A stretch of 64,000 nt of DNA from CAXQZU01 sp964228555 (GTDB taxonomy: Bacteria; Planctomycetota; PLA2; JAEUHO01), in assembly GCA_964228555.1 (NCBI GenBank), contig CAXQZU010000008.1:4201-68200 (forward strand), in the 5' to 3' direction. The first letter of the stretch is position 1, and each line of letters opens with the position of its first letter. Positions 28,736 to 36,492 of this stretch are shown here, in pieces. The translations under genes were made by a program, and so were the position numbers. Below the pieces are notes generated by a model. That model ran no database searches, was not told where the DNA came from, and saw nothing but the letters and a program-made list of their open reading frames with translations.

Positions 28736-29014
28736 ATGGGCACCTTCCACCACGGCAAGGGCGACCTGCACGGCATCACCGTGGTCGTGCACGGGCGTGA
28801 CGGGCGCACGTGGGTGGGCCGCTGCGACACGATCGACGACGCGGGCGTGCACCTGCACGACGCCGACCTGCACGAGCCCGCCACCGCGACGCAGCCGCGC
28901 GAGCAGTGGCTGTCCAACGCCGTGGCGTGGGGCATCTGGCCGCGCCTGCCGCACGTGCTGGTGCACTCCGCCGACGTCGAACGCGTCGAGCGGCTGGGTA
29001 CGTTGCGGGCCTAG
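28736..29014 (+). CDS. Small conserved-looking protein of unknown function
   Basis: I cannot assign a function to this 92-aa soluble protein. It starts GTFHHGKGDLHGITVVV and has a beta-rich pattern (TWVGRCDTIDDAGVHLHDAD) followed by a helical part and a final strand VLVHSADVERV. It is histidine-rich near the N-terminus (five His in the first 20 residues), which could bind a metal, though this is speculation. It lies 21 bases after the bacilliredoxin gene on the same strand. Confidence 0.55.
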   Translation: MGTFHHGKGDLHGITVVVHGRDGRTWVGRCDTIDDAGVHLHDADLHEPATATQPREQWLSNAVAWGIWPRLPHVLVHSADVERVERLGTLRA

Positions 29015-29045
29015 TGCTGCGGCAGCGGGCCGGGGCCAGTCCGGC

Positions 29046-29435
29046 CTAGGCGATGTCCTCCGGGTGCGCGCCCATGGGGCCCACGTGCACGCCGGCGGCC
29101 TTGAGCACGCGCGTGGCCTTGTGGCTGAGCACGCACAGGATGACGAAGGTGACGATGGGAACGAGGGCCAGCAGGCCGCAGAGGAGTGCCGCGAACCTCA
29201 TGCCCAGGGTGCGGGCGAGGGCGTGGATGAGCACCGCCACCCAGATCCTCATCACCACGAACACGAACAACAGGATGCTGGCGAACGCCATGGTGTCCGC
29301 GCCCGGGCCCAGGCGGGACGCGGCCACACCGATGTTCAAGCCCACGATCACGAACAACGCGACTGCGTAGGTGTTCAGGAGCGTGCGGTGTGCCCGTGCG
29401 AGGGCGCGCAGCCCGGCGCGGGACTCCGTCTCCAT
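29046..29435 (-). CDS. Small integral membrane protein
   Basis: This 129-aa protein has three hydrophobic helices (about 25-42, 50-72 and 78-105) and no recognisable motif beyond VLKAAGVHVGPMGAHPEDI at the C-terminus, a short tail motif also met in other small membrane proteins annotated only as hypothetical. The ATG at 29435 is chosen; the longer frame includes unlikely residues. Confidence 0.55.
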   Translation of the reverse strand: METESRAGLRALARAHRTLLNTYAVALFVIVGLNIGVAASRLGPGADTMAFASILLFVFVVMRIWVAVLIHALARTLGMRFAALLCGLLALVPIVTFVILCVLSHKATRVLKAAGVHVGPMGAHPEDIA

Positions 29436-29607
29436 GGGCACCTCCGTGCGGCTGCTCGCACGGGGTGCCACGGCGGCACCCCGCATGCGGCAGGCCTCAA
29501 CAGCAGGTCGCTGCCTTACGGGCACCTAGCATCGGGGCGGGAACCTTACAGCGGCGGTCCCCGGTCCCTTCGCGTGGCGGTGGCGAGGGCGCCCCGGCCG
29601 GGCTGTG

Positions 29608-31521
29608 CTACTCGCGCGTGACCACGCTCTCGAGCAGCAGCGTCACCTCGCCCCGCATCTTCTCCAGCACCTCGGCCGAGGATGTCGCGATGCGGACCAC
29701 GAAGGTGCGGCCGCTGCCACTGGCCAGCACCATGGCCGCGACGTTGCCCGCGGTGTCTGTCCCGAGGGGGATCCACTGCCCGTCGTGATTGCCCACGGCC
29801 TGCGGGCCGCTGGGCTTGGCCTCGTAGGCGGGGAACTCCTTCTTCAGCTGGCCGGCCGTCATCGTCAGCAGCTGGGCGACGGGCACCTCCTGCGTGATGA
29901 GCGTGAACACCACCTCGACGCCCTCGGCGGCGTGCGTGGCCGTCGCGAAGGACCGGGGGTTGTTCCCGCCGGCGCGCACCGTCCAGCCCTTGCTGGGCGG
30001 CGTGATGCCCACGCCGCGCTCCTTGTCCTGGAAGGTGGCGGCCAGCAGGGCGGCGTCCTCGTCGCCCGCCTGCCAGGTGTCGCGCGGGTCGCGCACGAAG
30101 CGCGTCTGCGCCACCACGGGCCACAGCGTCGCCATCACCTCCGGGGCGGCCCCATCGACGCGCAGCACGGTGAGCCCGCGCATCTCGAGCCGGCAGGGAC
30201 CATGCTGGTTGTCGTACTCCACCGTCCACGAGGTGGTCACGTCGCCCTCGGCCTGCTTCTGCGAGGAGCGCTCCTTGAAGGCGTTGCCGGCGGCCTTCTT
30301 GGCCGCGTCCAGCAGGGCCTGCGTCGCCTCCAGCGTGTCGGCCGGCGTGTCGAAGGCGTAGGCCTCCACCAGCACCAGCGGGGCGCCCTTCTTCTCCAGC
30401 ACCCAGGTGTAGCCCGCGTCCCAGCCCTTGGCGGCCGCCTCGGCGCGGGGGAACGGCGTCTGGCCGGTGAGGATGTTGAACTTGCCCTTCATCGGGCTGA
30501 GGAAGAAGTCCAGCGTGAGCGCGAGGTCGAGCTCGCCCGCGGGCAGCGCGTGCAGCTGCGACCAGCCCTCGCCGGCCGCCCTGGCGAGGTCGCCGGCTGC
30601 CTCGACCTTCTGCGGCCAGTCCTGCCGCGGCCCGAACCAGCGGCTGGGGTGCAGCACCTGCTCCTGCGAGACGGGGCCGGACTGGTAGAGCGCGTGGATG
30701 CGCTCGGGGTAGGTGCCGCCGCGCACCTGGCGCTGCGCGAAGGCCGGCCCCTTCTGGTAGTGCAGCAGCGTGCTGACGAAGATCCACGCCGGCACGCGGG
30801 AGAGGGCCTTCATCTGCGCCTCGGCCGCCTTGGGGTTCTCGCGGGCGCGGGCGAAGACGGCCGCCAGGTCGGGGTGCGCCGCCTCGTAGAGGGCGCGCGC
30901 GTGCTCGGCCGAGCCCTCGGTGATGCACTTCTCGGCGAACATGCGGTCGCTGTCGTCCTCGTAGGGCTTCACGCGCTTCTCGAGGTCGTAGTACTGGTCC
31001 TCGAGCGCGTGGATCAGCTCGTGCAGGATCGTGGGCTTCTGCTCGGGGCCGGCCAGGCCCTCGACGATGCGCAGGTGCTTCTTCTTCGGGTCGTAGTAGC
31101 CCGCGACGCCCGCCTCCATGAAGTCCATGAACATGCCGATCAGGTCCTGGTCGGGCCCGAGCAGGCCCGTGCGGCGCAGGATGGCGATGTCACGGTCCCG
31201 CTTGGCCGGCGGGTACTCCTCGTCCACCTGCTTCATGAAGTCCTCGCGCATCTGCTTGCGCGAGACCAGGTCGGCGGGCACCTCGAACTTCCACTCCAGC
31301 CCGCGGATGCGGGCCGCCTCGGCGCGCAGCTCGTCCACCATGGCCTTGATGGCGGCTCGCTCCTCGGCCGACGGGCCCTCGGCCGGGGCCGGGGCCGGCG
31401 CGGGCGCCGGTGCATCCTCGGCGCGCAGCGCGGACGCAGGCAGGCCACCCAGCAGCGCGGCCAGGGCCAGCCCTGCGAGGGCAGCACGGGCCGGGCGGGA
31501 CGCGGACGCGGGAGCAGTCAT
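29608..31521 (-). CDS. Secreted putative zinc metallopeptidase (gluzincin-like)
   Basis: This 637-aa exported protein has a signal peptide (about 1-34), a Pro/Ala linker and then a soluble domain. HELIH at residues 167-171 in TILHELIHALEDQYYDL and a downstream glutamate E202 (CITEGSAEHA) fit the gluzincin pattern of two His and one Glu zinc ligands, with E168 as the base. The spacing of 31 residues between the second His and Glu is plausible. The rest, including a C-terminal domain from about 500 (GITPPSKGWTVRA), is unknown to me. A GGAGG site precedes the ATG, and TAGGAT lies further upstream. Confidence 0.65.
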   Translation of the reverse strand: MTAPASASRPARAALAGLALAALLGGLPASALRAEDAPAPAPAPAPAEGPSAEERAAIKAMVDELRAEAARIRGLEWKFEVPADLVSRKQMREDFMKQVDEEYPPAKRDRDIAILRRTGLLGPDQDLIGMFMDFMEAGVAGYYDPKKKHLRIVEGLAGPEQKPTILHELIHALEDQYYDLEKRVKPYEDDSDRMFAEKCITEGSAEHARALYEAAHPDLAAVFARARENPKAAEAQMKALSRVPAWIFVSTLLHYQKGPAFAQRQVRGGTYPERIHALYQSGPVSQEQVLHPSRWFGPRQDWPQKVEAAGDLARAAGEGWSQLHALPAGELDLALTLDFFLSPMKGKFNILTGQTPFPRAEAAAKGWDAGYTWVLEKKGAPLVLVEAYAFDTPADTLEATQALLDAAKKAAGNAFKERSSQKQAEGDVTTSWTVEYDNQHGPCRLEMRGLTVLRVDGAAPEVMATLWPVVAQTRFVRDPRDTWQAGDEDAALLAATFQDKERGVGITPPSKGWTVRAGGNNPRSFATATHAAEGVEVVFTLITQEVPVAQLLTMTAGQLKKEFPAYEAKPSGPQAVGNHDGQWIPLGTDTAGNVAAMVLASGSGRTFVVRIATSSAEVLEKMRGEVTLLLESVVTRE

Positions 31522-31660
31522 GCAAGGCCTCCAGGGGCGTTCGTGGCGCTCGCGTGGCGCGAGGCCGCCAAGCCGCGGATCCTAGCCCTTGCCGCGGGCC
31601 TTCCCGCCGGGATCCGGGGCCGCCGCCTCGCACAGGGGCGGGGGCTGGGTGCCCGGGCCG

Positions 31661-31666
31661 TAGCAT
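31661..31666 (+). promoter_or_regulatory. -10-like hexamer TAGCAT before the cvpA-like gene
   Basis: It ends seven bases before the GTG at 31673, predicting a leaderless GTG-start transcript. Confidence 0.5.
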
Positions 31667-31672
31667 CGGGCC

Positions 31673-32287
31673 GTGCCCGGGACCGGACTCTCCACGCTCG
31701 ACCTCGTCCTCGTCGCCGTGGTGGCGCTGTTCGCCCTGCGCGGCGCGCTCAAGGGCTTCGTGTGGCAGGTGATCCGCTTCGTCGCCGCCGGCCTCGCCTT
31801 CGCATGTGCCTCGCTGGCCGATGACCCGCTGGCGCCCGTGCTGCGCTCGGTGTTCCCCTCGCTGGGCGAGGCTGCCGCGCCCAGCGTGGCGTGGTCCATC
31901 GTCTTCTTCCTCGTGCTCCTGCTGGGCACGTGGGCTGCTCACCTTGCGCGCGGCCTCGTGCACAGCGTGGCCCTCGCGGGCGTGGACCGCATCGCGGGGT
32001 TCCTGCTGGGCGCGGCCACGGGCGTGCTCTTCTCGCTGCTCGTGGTCGTGATGGGCGGTGCCTGGCTGGAGGCCTCGGGCCGGCAGGAGCAGATGGCGCA
32101 CTACACCAAGGGCTCGCAGCTGCTCGCGCCGCTGGGCCGCCTTGCCGACACGCTGGGTGCCTACCTGCCGCAGGGTGCACGCAGCCTGTGGCTGGAGGTC
32201 CGGCCCGCGGCCCTGCCCCCGGGGGGCACCCCGGCGTCGGCCCCGGGCGGCACCGCGGGCCCCGGCGCACGGCCTCCCGCCCGCTGA
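31673..32287 (+). CDS. CvpA-family membrane protein
   Basis: This 204-aa inner-membrane protein is related to colicin V production protein CvpA. It begins with STLDLVLVAVVALFALRGALKGF, the classic N-terminal CvpA helix with the RGxxKGF motif, followed by three more helices (about 35-50, 66-90 and 103-128). The segment VHSVALAGVDRIAGFLLGAATG is also diagnostic. The C-terminal 40 residues are Pro/Gly-rich. CvpA proteins affect envelope maintenance and biofilm formation; the exact role is unknown. Confidence 0.85.
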   Translation: MPGTGLSTLDLVLVAVVALFALRGALKGFVWQVIRFVAAGLAFACASLADDPLAPVLRSVFPSLGEAAAPSVAWSIVFFLVLLLGTWAAHLARGLVHSVALAGVDRIAGFLLGAATGVLFSLLVVVMGGAWLEASGRQEQMAHYTKGSQLLAPLGRLADTLGAYLPQGARSLWLEVRPAALPPGGTPASAPGGTAGPGARPPAR

Positions 32288-32385
32288 CGCCGCGGGGAGC
32301 CAGCGCAGGCCGGCGCGCGGCAGAACGGCTGGCGAGCCGGCGGTAGACTGCCGCCCTGCGCCGCCATGGCGCCACGGGAGCCTCC

Positions 32386-33378
32386 ATGGGCATCTTCCTC
32401 AGCGTCATCGAGTCCACCGACCAGCAGCCCGGCGAGCTGGCCGTGCGCATCCCGCAGGACGGATCGGCCGAGACCAACTTCGGCAGCCAGTGCGTGGTGC
32501 GCGACTTCCAGCGCGCCATCTTCCGCAAGGACGGCAAGGCCACGGACATGCTGGAGCCGGGCCGGCACACGCTCACCACCAAGAACATCCCCATCCTGAC
32601 GAAGGTGCTCTCGCTGCCCTTCGGGTTCACCAGCCCGTTCCGCTGCGAGGTGGTGTTCGTCAGCATGCGCACGCTGCCGGACCTCAAGTGGGGGACGCGC
32701 GAGCCGGTGCCCTTCCGCGACAAGGAGCTGGGCCTGGTGCGCCTGCGCGCGTTCGGCACCTACGGCCTGCGCGTGATCGACCCGATGGTGTTCGCCAGCA
32801 CGCTGGTGGCCAACGAGGCGCGCTACTCGGCGGCCAACGCCGAGGAGTACCTCAAGAGCACCATCGTGCAGTCGCTCAACGACTGGCTGGGCACGCACCT
32901 CACCAGCGTGTTCGACCTGCCCAGCAAGTACGACGAGGTCTCGCGCGAGCTGGGCCAGCTGCTCGACAACGACGTCAAGCGCTTCGGCCTCTCGATCGAG
33001 AACTTCCGCGTCAACGCCATCACGCCGCCCGAGGCGGTGCAGCAGGCCATCGACGAGCGCTCGCGCATGGGCGCGCTGGGCGACCTGGGCGCCTACACGC
33101 GCCTGAAGGCCGCCGAGGCGCTGGGCGATGCGGCGCGCAACCCCGGTGGCGGCGGTGCCGCCGCGGCGGGCGTGGGCCTGGGCGCCGGCCTGGGCATGGG
33201 GCAGGTCATGGCCGACGCGCTGCGCCAGTCGCAGCAGCCGGCCGCGCCCGCGCCGGGCGCCGCCGCCGGTCCCTCGGTGGCCGACCAGCTGCGCCAGCTG
33301 GCCGCCCTGCACAAGGAAGGCCTGCTCACGGAGGCGGAGTTCCAGGCCAAGCGCGCCGAGCTGATCAAGCGCCTGTGA
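32386..33378 (+). CDS. SPFH-domain protein with C-terminal SHOCT domain (YdjI-like)
   Basis: This 330-aa protein has an SPFH/Band-7-like domain (about 20-230; GSQCVVRDFQRAIFRKDGK, LEPGRHTLTTKNIP, FGLSIENFRVNAITPPEAV), a Gly/Ala-rich linker (about 245-270) and a SHOCT domain at the end (VADQLRQLAALHKEGLLTEAEF). This matches the YdjI/virion-core-protein family that gathers at membranes under phage or stress signalling in Bacillus. No PspA-type partner is next to it. A TAGACT hexamer (32344-32349) and GGGAG site support ATG 32386 over the nearer ATG at 32366, which is out of frame. Confidence 0.85.
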   Translation: MGIFLSVIESTDQQPGELAVRIPQDGSAETNFGSQCVVRDFQRAIFRKDGKATDMLEPGRHTLTTKNIPILTKVLSLPFGFTSPFRCEVVFVSMRTLPDLKWGTREPVPFRDKELGLVRLRAFGTYGLRVIDPMVFASTLVANEARYSAANAEEYLKSTIVQSLNDWLGTHLTSVFDLPSKYDEVSRELGQLLDNDVKRFGLSIENFRVNAITPPEAVQQAIDERSRMGALGDLGAYTRLKAAEALGDAARNPGGGGAAAAGVGLGAGLGMGQVMADALRQSQQPAAPAPGAAAGPSVADQLRQLAALHKEGLLTEAEFQAKRAELIKRL

Positions 33379-33446
33379 TCGTCGCGCCGGGAAGGCGGCG
33401 GCCCGCGCGGTCGTCCAAGGCGTTTCCGGTGCCCGGAGGTGGCCGC

Positions 33447-34247
33447 ATGCGTTCCCGTGCCCTGCTGGCTGCCTTGCTGTCGCTGGTCCTCGCCGGCTGC
33501 AGCAGCAGCGCCAAGGGGCAGGCCTACGGACCCTGCGTGCCCACCGTGGCCGAGGGGCCGGCCTCCTCGTACGCCGATGCCGCATCGGCGCGTGCGGCCT
33601 TCATGCGCGTGGACGAGGCGGGCGAGGTCGAGGCCGTGCTCGAGGACGTGGCCTGGCTGCGCTACGAGGGCGACGAGGAGAGCGTGGTGCGCAAGCACCG
33701 GGCGTACTTCGAGCAGGGGTACACCACCTTCGTCGTGACCTTGCGCACGCGGGACTTCACGCAGCCCACCGCCGAGCAGTTCCTGCTCACCGACTCGCAG
33801 GGCGCCACGCTGCCCGGTCGCCCGCTCACCTACGCCGGCACGATGGGGCAGGAGGGCGAGCGCTTCGCGGCCCGCTTCAGCCTCTCGTTCCGGCACGTGA
33901 TCACGCGCGAGGTGGGCTGGGTGCGCCTCAAGCGCCTCGCCAGCGGCAGCGAGATGGTGTGGACCTTCCCCTGGGGCACGCCGCCGCCGGAGGGCGCCTC
34001 CGCCGCGGTGGCCCCGCCCACCAACCTGCTGCGCCGCCCCGCGCCCAGCGAGCCGGCGCCCGCCGCGCCCGGACTGCCCGCACCGGAGCCTGTGCCCGTC
34101 GCGCCTGCGCCGGACGTGGCCCCGGCCGCAACGCCGGCTGCGGCGCCGGCCCCCTCGCCCGTGCGGGCGCCGCGCACGCAGGATGGCTGGACCACGCCGC
34201 CGCCGCCGCGCGCGCCCCTTCCGGGGCCCTCCGTGCGCCGTCGCTAG
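33447..34247 (+). CDS. Lipoprotein of unknown function
   Basis: This 266-aa protein has a lipoprotein signal peptide and the lipobox LAGC (residues 15-18), so it is probably anchored to a membrane. The globular part (about 45-180) is beta-rich with LRTRDFTQPTAEQFLLTDSQG and ends in EMVWTFPWGTPPPEG. The last 80 residues are a Pro/Ala-rich low-complexity tail. A GGAGG site precedes the ATG. I recognise no family. Confidence 0.65.
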   Translation: MRSRALLAALLSLVLAGCSSSAKGQAYGPCVPTVAEGPASSYADAASARAAFMRVDEAGEVEAVLEDVAWLRYEGDEESVVRKHRAYFEQGYTTFVVTLRTRDFTQPTAEQFLLTDSQGATLPGRPLTYAGTMGQEGERFAARFSLSFRHVITREVGWVRLKRLASGSEMVWTFPWGTPPPEGASAAVAPPTNLLRRPAPSEPAPAAPGLPAPEPVPVAPAPDVAPAATPAAAPAPSPVRAPRTQDGWTTPPPPRAPLPGPSVRRR

Positions 34248-34262
34248 CGCGGCTCGCGGCGC

Positions 34263-35513
34263 CTAGGCGCCCGTCGAGCGCAACGTGCCGCGGGCCACGC
34301 GGTCGAGCACCTCAGGCACGCGACCGCCTGCCGTCACGGGCACGATGCCCACGGCCTTGAGCAGCGTCGCGGCACGCGGCGGGATGCGCGTGGCCACGAG
34401 CGTGCGGCAGCCCAGCAAGGCCTCCAGCAGCTCGCGTGCGTTGCCCACCCCGTCCTTGAGGCGCTGCGGGTCGGAGGGCAGCGCTCGGGCACCCAGCGGC
34501 GTGATGGCCGTGCCCGTCACCGCGAAGAGTCGCACCGCCGTCGCCCGCGTCAGCGGCAGGTCCACGAGGGCTCCATCCTGCGTGGCCACGGCCACGATCT
34601 GCGAGCGGCGCGGCGGCAGCAGGGGCGCGAGCCGCTCGTCCCCTTCCTCGGCGCTGCCCAGCAACCAGCGCACGTCGTCGGCGTCCAGCGCATCCAGCGG
34701 CACCGGGCGCAGTCGCTCGGGCGTGAGCCAGTCCAGCACGCCCCGCCGCGCCAGCGGCCCGCGCTCGGCAGCCACGATGCGCTCGACCTCCTCGCGGGCC
34801 TCTCGCACCTCGCCCGCCGTGGGTCCGGGTACGCGTTCCAGCGGCGTGCCCTCGCGGGGCTCGTGGGCCGCCACCTCGATGCGCGCCGCGTCGGCCGCTA
34901 CGGCCCGCCGTGCCAGCTCGCCCACCTCGCTGCCGTTGAGCGTGGGGAAGAGCGTGATGCGGGCCACGGCGGGCAGCCCGGCGCGCCGCGCCCCGTGCAG
35001 GGCGCGCAGCGACTCCTCCATCAGCAACGTCGCGGCCTCGCCCCGCTCCAGCACGTCGCCCCGGTGCAGCGCGCCCGCGACCAGCATGCGTGCCGCGCGT
35101 GCCCGCTGCGTGTCCAGCCGCACCCGCACCCACGCCAGCCCGAACTCGCACAGCTCGTCCACGTACTCGTTGAGCAGCGGCCCGTCGATGGACAGGCCCG
35201 TGAGCACGTCCGGGTGGTGCTCGTGCAGCAGGGCCAGCGCCCGCAGCACCGTGTCGGCGCTGGCGAGGGCGTCGCCCGGCCCGTCGATCTCCAGGGCCAT
35301 CGGGCCCTTGAGCGTGCGGCGCGCCGCGCCCACGTAGCGCAGGATGTCCGCCACGTCCATCCCCGGGGCCACGAGGTCGAGGGTTCGGTCGCGGCGCAGC
35401 AGGCCCGGCCGCGGCGCGGCGGCAAGGCGCAGGTGCCACACGCACAGCGCCAGCGCCCGGCCCGCCGGCCCCTCAGAGCCGTGTCCGCCCGCGTCGCCCC
35501 CGCGGCCCGGCAT
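34263..35513 (-). CDS. NifB-like protein lacking the radical-SAM cysteines, with NifX-type C-terminal domain
   Basis: This 416-aa protein keeps the two-part layout of NifB: a radical-SAM-like barrel (about 35-250) and a dinitrogenase cofactor-binding domain (about 304-405; QIVAVATQDGALVDLPLT). Segments align with NifB as I remember it: RPGLL, EIDGPGDALAS (NifB AGPGDPLAN), GLSIDGPLLNEYVDEL (STNGLALPxxVDEL), and VPGPTAGEV (GPTxEEL). The CxxxCxxC cluster motif is absent; only C24, C122 and C369 remain and the N-terminus is about a dozen residues short. It cannot bind the SAM [4Fe-4S] cluster in the usual way. Its start overlaps the upstream stop (TGATG). Function is unknown. Confidence 0.65.
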   Translation of the reverse strand: MPGRGGDAGGHGSEGPAGRALALCVWHLRLAAAPRPGLLRRDRTLDLVAPGMDVADILRYVGAARRTLKGPMALEIDGPGDALASADTVLRALALLHEHHPDVLTGLSIDGPLLNEYVDELCEFGLAWVRVRLDTQRARAARMLVAGALHRGDVLERGEAATLLMEESLRALHGARRAGLPAVARITLFPTLNGSEVGELARRAVAADAARIEVAAHEPREGTPLERVPGPTAGEVREAREEVERIVAAERGPLARRGVLDWLTPERLRPVPLDALDADDVRWLLGSAEEGDERLAPLLPPRRSQIVAVATQDGALVDLPLTRATAVRLFAVTGTAITPLGARALPSDPQRLKDGVGNARELLEALLGCRTLVATRIPPRAATLLKAVGIVPVTAGGRVPEVLDRVARGTLRSTGA

Positions 35514-36334
35514 CAGCGCACGGCGGGCGCCGTGGCCGGCACGCCCAGCAGGGAAGGCGGAGCGAAGAAGCGCGCGTCACGCAGCACCGGCACCGGCTTG
35601 CCCTCGGCCAGCCTCTGCAGCGACTCGCCCAGGCCCGTCATGCTGCCGTCGCCGATCCACAGCGCGAGGTGGCCCTCGCCGGCGCGGAAGGGCAGCCGCG
35701 CCCACACCACCGAGCCCGGCCCGGGCAGCGTGGTGGCATCCGACGGCGCGTCCACTGCCACCGAGCCCACCGGGGGCACGATGAAGGGCAGCTGGCCGGC
35801 CCACACGCTGGGCAGGGTCACGGGGCCCGTCAGCGGGCCCAGCCGCTCCACGGCCTCGCGGTAGCGGGTGTCGATGCGCTCGAGCACCTCGCGTTGCGTG
35901 CTGGTGCTGGCAAGCCAGGCCTCGATGGCACGCTGCCGTTCCTCGGCAGGGCGCTCGCTGCGCAGCGTGGCCACGAACTGCGTGGTGAAGCCGCCCACCT
36001 GCTCGTGGAAGGCGCGCGTCGAGGAGTAGCCCAGCCAGCCGAAGGTGGCCGACAGGCCCACGGCCCACCACGCCAGGCCCCGCCCGCGCTGCTGCGTCCC
36101 GTCCACGCGCCACAGCGCCAGCGCGCCCAGCGCAAGCGGCAGCAGCGTGCCAGCCCACAGCGAGACCAGGCACAGCAGCGACAGCACCAGCGCGAGGATG
36201 AAGGCCGCCAGGCACAGGCCCGAGAGCGGCTTCCAGTCCTGTGCAGGCCCGGGATGGGCGTGTGCCGCCTGCGGGCCGGACGGGGGAGCCGGCGGCGTGG
36301 GGGGCCTGGGGGGCAGCGGGGGGTGCTCGCTCAC
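35513..36334 (-). CDS. Uncharacterised membrane protein
   Basis: This 273-aa protein has a Pro-rich cytoplasmic N-terminus (about 1-30), two or three transmembrane helices (about 38-60, 62-76 and 88-105; DUF4190-like pattern) and a C-terminal soluble domain (about 110-273) with strands such as GSVVWARLPFRAGEGHLALW. It starts with GTG at 36334, eight bases after TACAAG. Its TGA overlaps the ATG of the NifB-like gene (TGATG), so the two are likely made together. Confidence 0.6.
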   Translation of the reverse strand: MSEHPPLPPRPPTPPAPPSGPQAAHAHPGPAQDWKPLSGLCLAAFILALVLSLLCLVSLWAGTLLPLALGALALWRVDGTQQRGRGLAWWAVGLSATFGWLGYSSTRAFHEQVGGFTTQFVATLRSERPAEERQRAIEAWLASTSTQREVLERIDTRYREAVERLGPLTGPVTLPSVWAGQLPFIVPPVGSVAVDAPSDATTLPGPGSVVWARLPFRAGEGHLALWIGDGSMTGLGESLQRLAEGKPVPVLRDARFFAPPSLLGVPATAPAVR

Positions 36335-36492
36335 GCGTTCCCTTGTACCGGGCGGCGATGGATGCGCGCGGTGTGCCCGGGCGCGGCCCGGGCGCGGGCC
36401 TGCGCCAGCCGCAGGTCCCGGCCGGCCCGTGCCCCCCGCAGGCCCCGGGACGCCTCGCTTACGATGGGGGACACCACGCTCCCGAGGCCTCC

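Noticed and set aside
32366..32599. Earlier ATG for the SPFH gene
   Set aside because: It is out of frame with the SPFH domain and lacks a ribosome binding site, whereas ATG 32386 begins the domain.
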